DNA from: Ectocarpus siliculosus
Lineage: Eukaryota; Sar; Phaeophyceae; Ectocarpales; Ectocarpaceae
Reading direction: 5' to 3'
NCBI GenBank assembly: GCA_000310025.1
Contig: FN649730.1
Coordinates: 442,946-460,435 of the forward strand
DNA length: 17,490 bases
The notes beneath the pieces were generated by a model. It was not told where the DNA came from and made no database searches. It saw only the letters and a program-made list of their open reading frames with translations. Shown in pieces: positions 16,907 through 17,490 of the stretch. The number at the start of each line of letters is the position of its first letter. Within the stretch, counting starts at the first letter, position 1. The translations under genes were made by a program, and so were the position numbers.

Positions 16907-17023
16907 ATAGACGCACTTAGACGAAATAAGGACGTGCTTAGACGAAACTTAGATGTGTTAAGACGAATCCTATATTTCTAAGACGCCGGATAGACACACT
17001 TAGACGCGGAATAGGCATTAAGA
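16907..17023 (+). repeat. Array of TTAGACG-type short repeats
   Basis: TAGACG or its one-base variants (AAGACG, TAGATG, TAGACA) recur about every 10-22 bp. The clearest pair is GACGCACTTAGACGAAATAA and GACGTGCTTAGACGAAACTT, 22 bp apart. Confidence 0.7.
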
Positions 17024-17490
17024 TGATCCAAAAATTTTTCGCCTGCGGCAGGCTTAATCCCGCTACGCGCGATATTCTCAGTCTGACTTAAGCCGCGCTG
17101 CGCGCGTCTATAAAGGCTGCCCCTAGGACACCCCCTCAAGCTAGAAGTAGCTTCGAACTTCTCAATGCTTCTGCGACAAGTCCGCTACATTAAATTTGAC
17201 GTCGGGCGAATAATGCAAAATAGCACACGACACGCCAGAACCAAGCCGTGGAATCCAAGCATACTCAATGCGGCAACATACCGAGGGGGGCTGCCGATGA
17301 GCCTACGGCAGTAGCATCACCTTCACCACGTGCAACACCCGTCCACAATTGCAATTACTGTGCGTTCAAGTACTTATTATTCACTCCCCCAGGCCACCTC
17401 CCTCAACAAGACTAAACCGCCGTTTCTTCAAGCGCTTTCGCCCCGAGCGCCTTCGCCCTCCCTCCGCGTCCCCCCTCACCCACCCCCCAA
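17024..17490. promoter_or_regulatory. Possible upstream region of a gene beyond the right edge
   Basis: A palindrome GCCTGCGGCAGGC (about 17041-17053) and GC-rich GCGCGC blocks precede TATAAA at 17109-17114. The sequence then becomes pyrimidine-rich toward the end (CCTCCCTCCGCGTCCCCCCT). There is no start codon with a convincing frame before the window ends. The promoter reading is speculative. Confidence 0.2.

Noticed and set aside
1-17490. CRISPR arrays, rRNA or clear tRNA genes
   Set aside because: No regularly spaced identical repeats with unique spacers, no conserved rRNA segments and no cloverleaf-compatible A/B-box pair were seen.

Overview
This is a eukaryotic, repeat-rich genomic window. 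It has no bacterial-style gene packing, no ribosome binding sites, and a complete LTR retrotransposon sitting in older repeat debris. The species cannot be fixed from sequence alone. Pol-type Ty3/Gypsy elements that end in a Tudor-like DGDxEEL module, crypton-like tyrosine recombinases and long C/G homopolymers would fit an alga or other protist. I give that as a weak inference only.

Layout. Positions 1-1219 (+) hold a frameshifted tyrosine-recombinase pseudogene that runs off the left edge. Positions 1274-2313 hold two direct copies of a ~190 bp repeat. Between them lie a purine-rich tract and an array of degenerate ~50-59 bp monomers. Positions 2377-13468 are one 11.1 kb Ty3/Gypsy-type LTR retrotransposon on the minus strand. 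It has two 497 bp LTRs with TGTTCC...GGAACA ends that differ at 5 positions by my count, and a CAAT target-site duplication. A G7 polypurine tract abuts the 3' LTR, and a TGG-starting putative primer-binding site abuts the 5' LTR. Positions 13473-17490 are non-coding flank with several tandem repeats, C-runs and a pyrimidine tract. A TATA-like site near the right edge may belong to a gene outside the window.

Read 5' to 3' on the minus strand, the element is: LTR, leader with a 132-codon acidic ORF, Gag (Pro/Gln/Tyr-rich N-terminus, unrecognised capsid-like region, C-terminal CCCH-like finger), aspartic protease, reverse transcriptase, RNase H, C5-cytosine DNA methyltransferase-like domain, Pro-rich linker, integrase, SH3-like integrase tail, Tudor-like DGDWEEL module, 3' UTR with ~50 bp tandem repeats, LTR. 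The coding region is broken by seven internal in-frame stops (all TAG or TGA) and about ten frameshifts, so this copy looks non-autonomous.

The main find is the methyltransferase-like domain between RNase H and integrase. Motifs I, II, VIII, IX and X are visible in order. The catalytic PCQ motif is replaced (Ala-Asp-Arg at the aligned position) and ENV is Glu-Cys-Pro. Integrase also has Glu where the second catalytic Asp is expected, with exact 35-residue spacing to the last Glu. A chromatin-reader-like tail plus a methyltransferase-like domain in one Pol suggests an element equipped to interact with host chromatin marks. That is inference.
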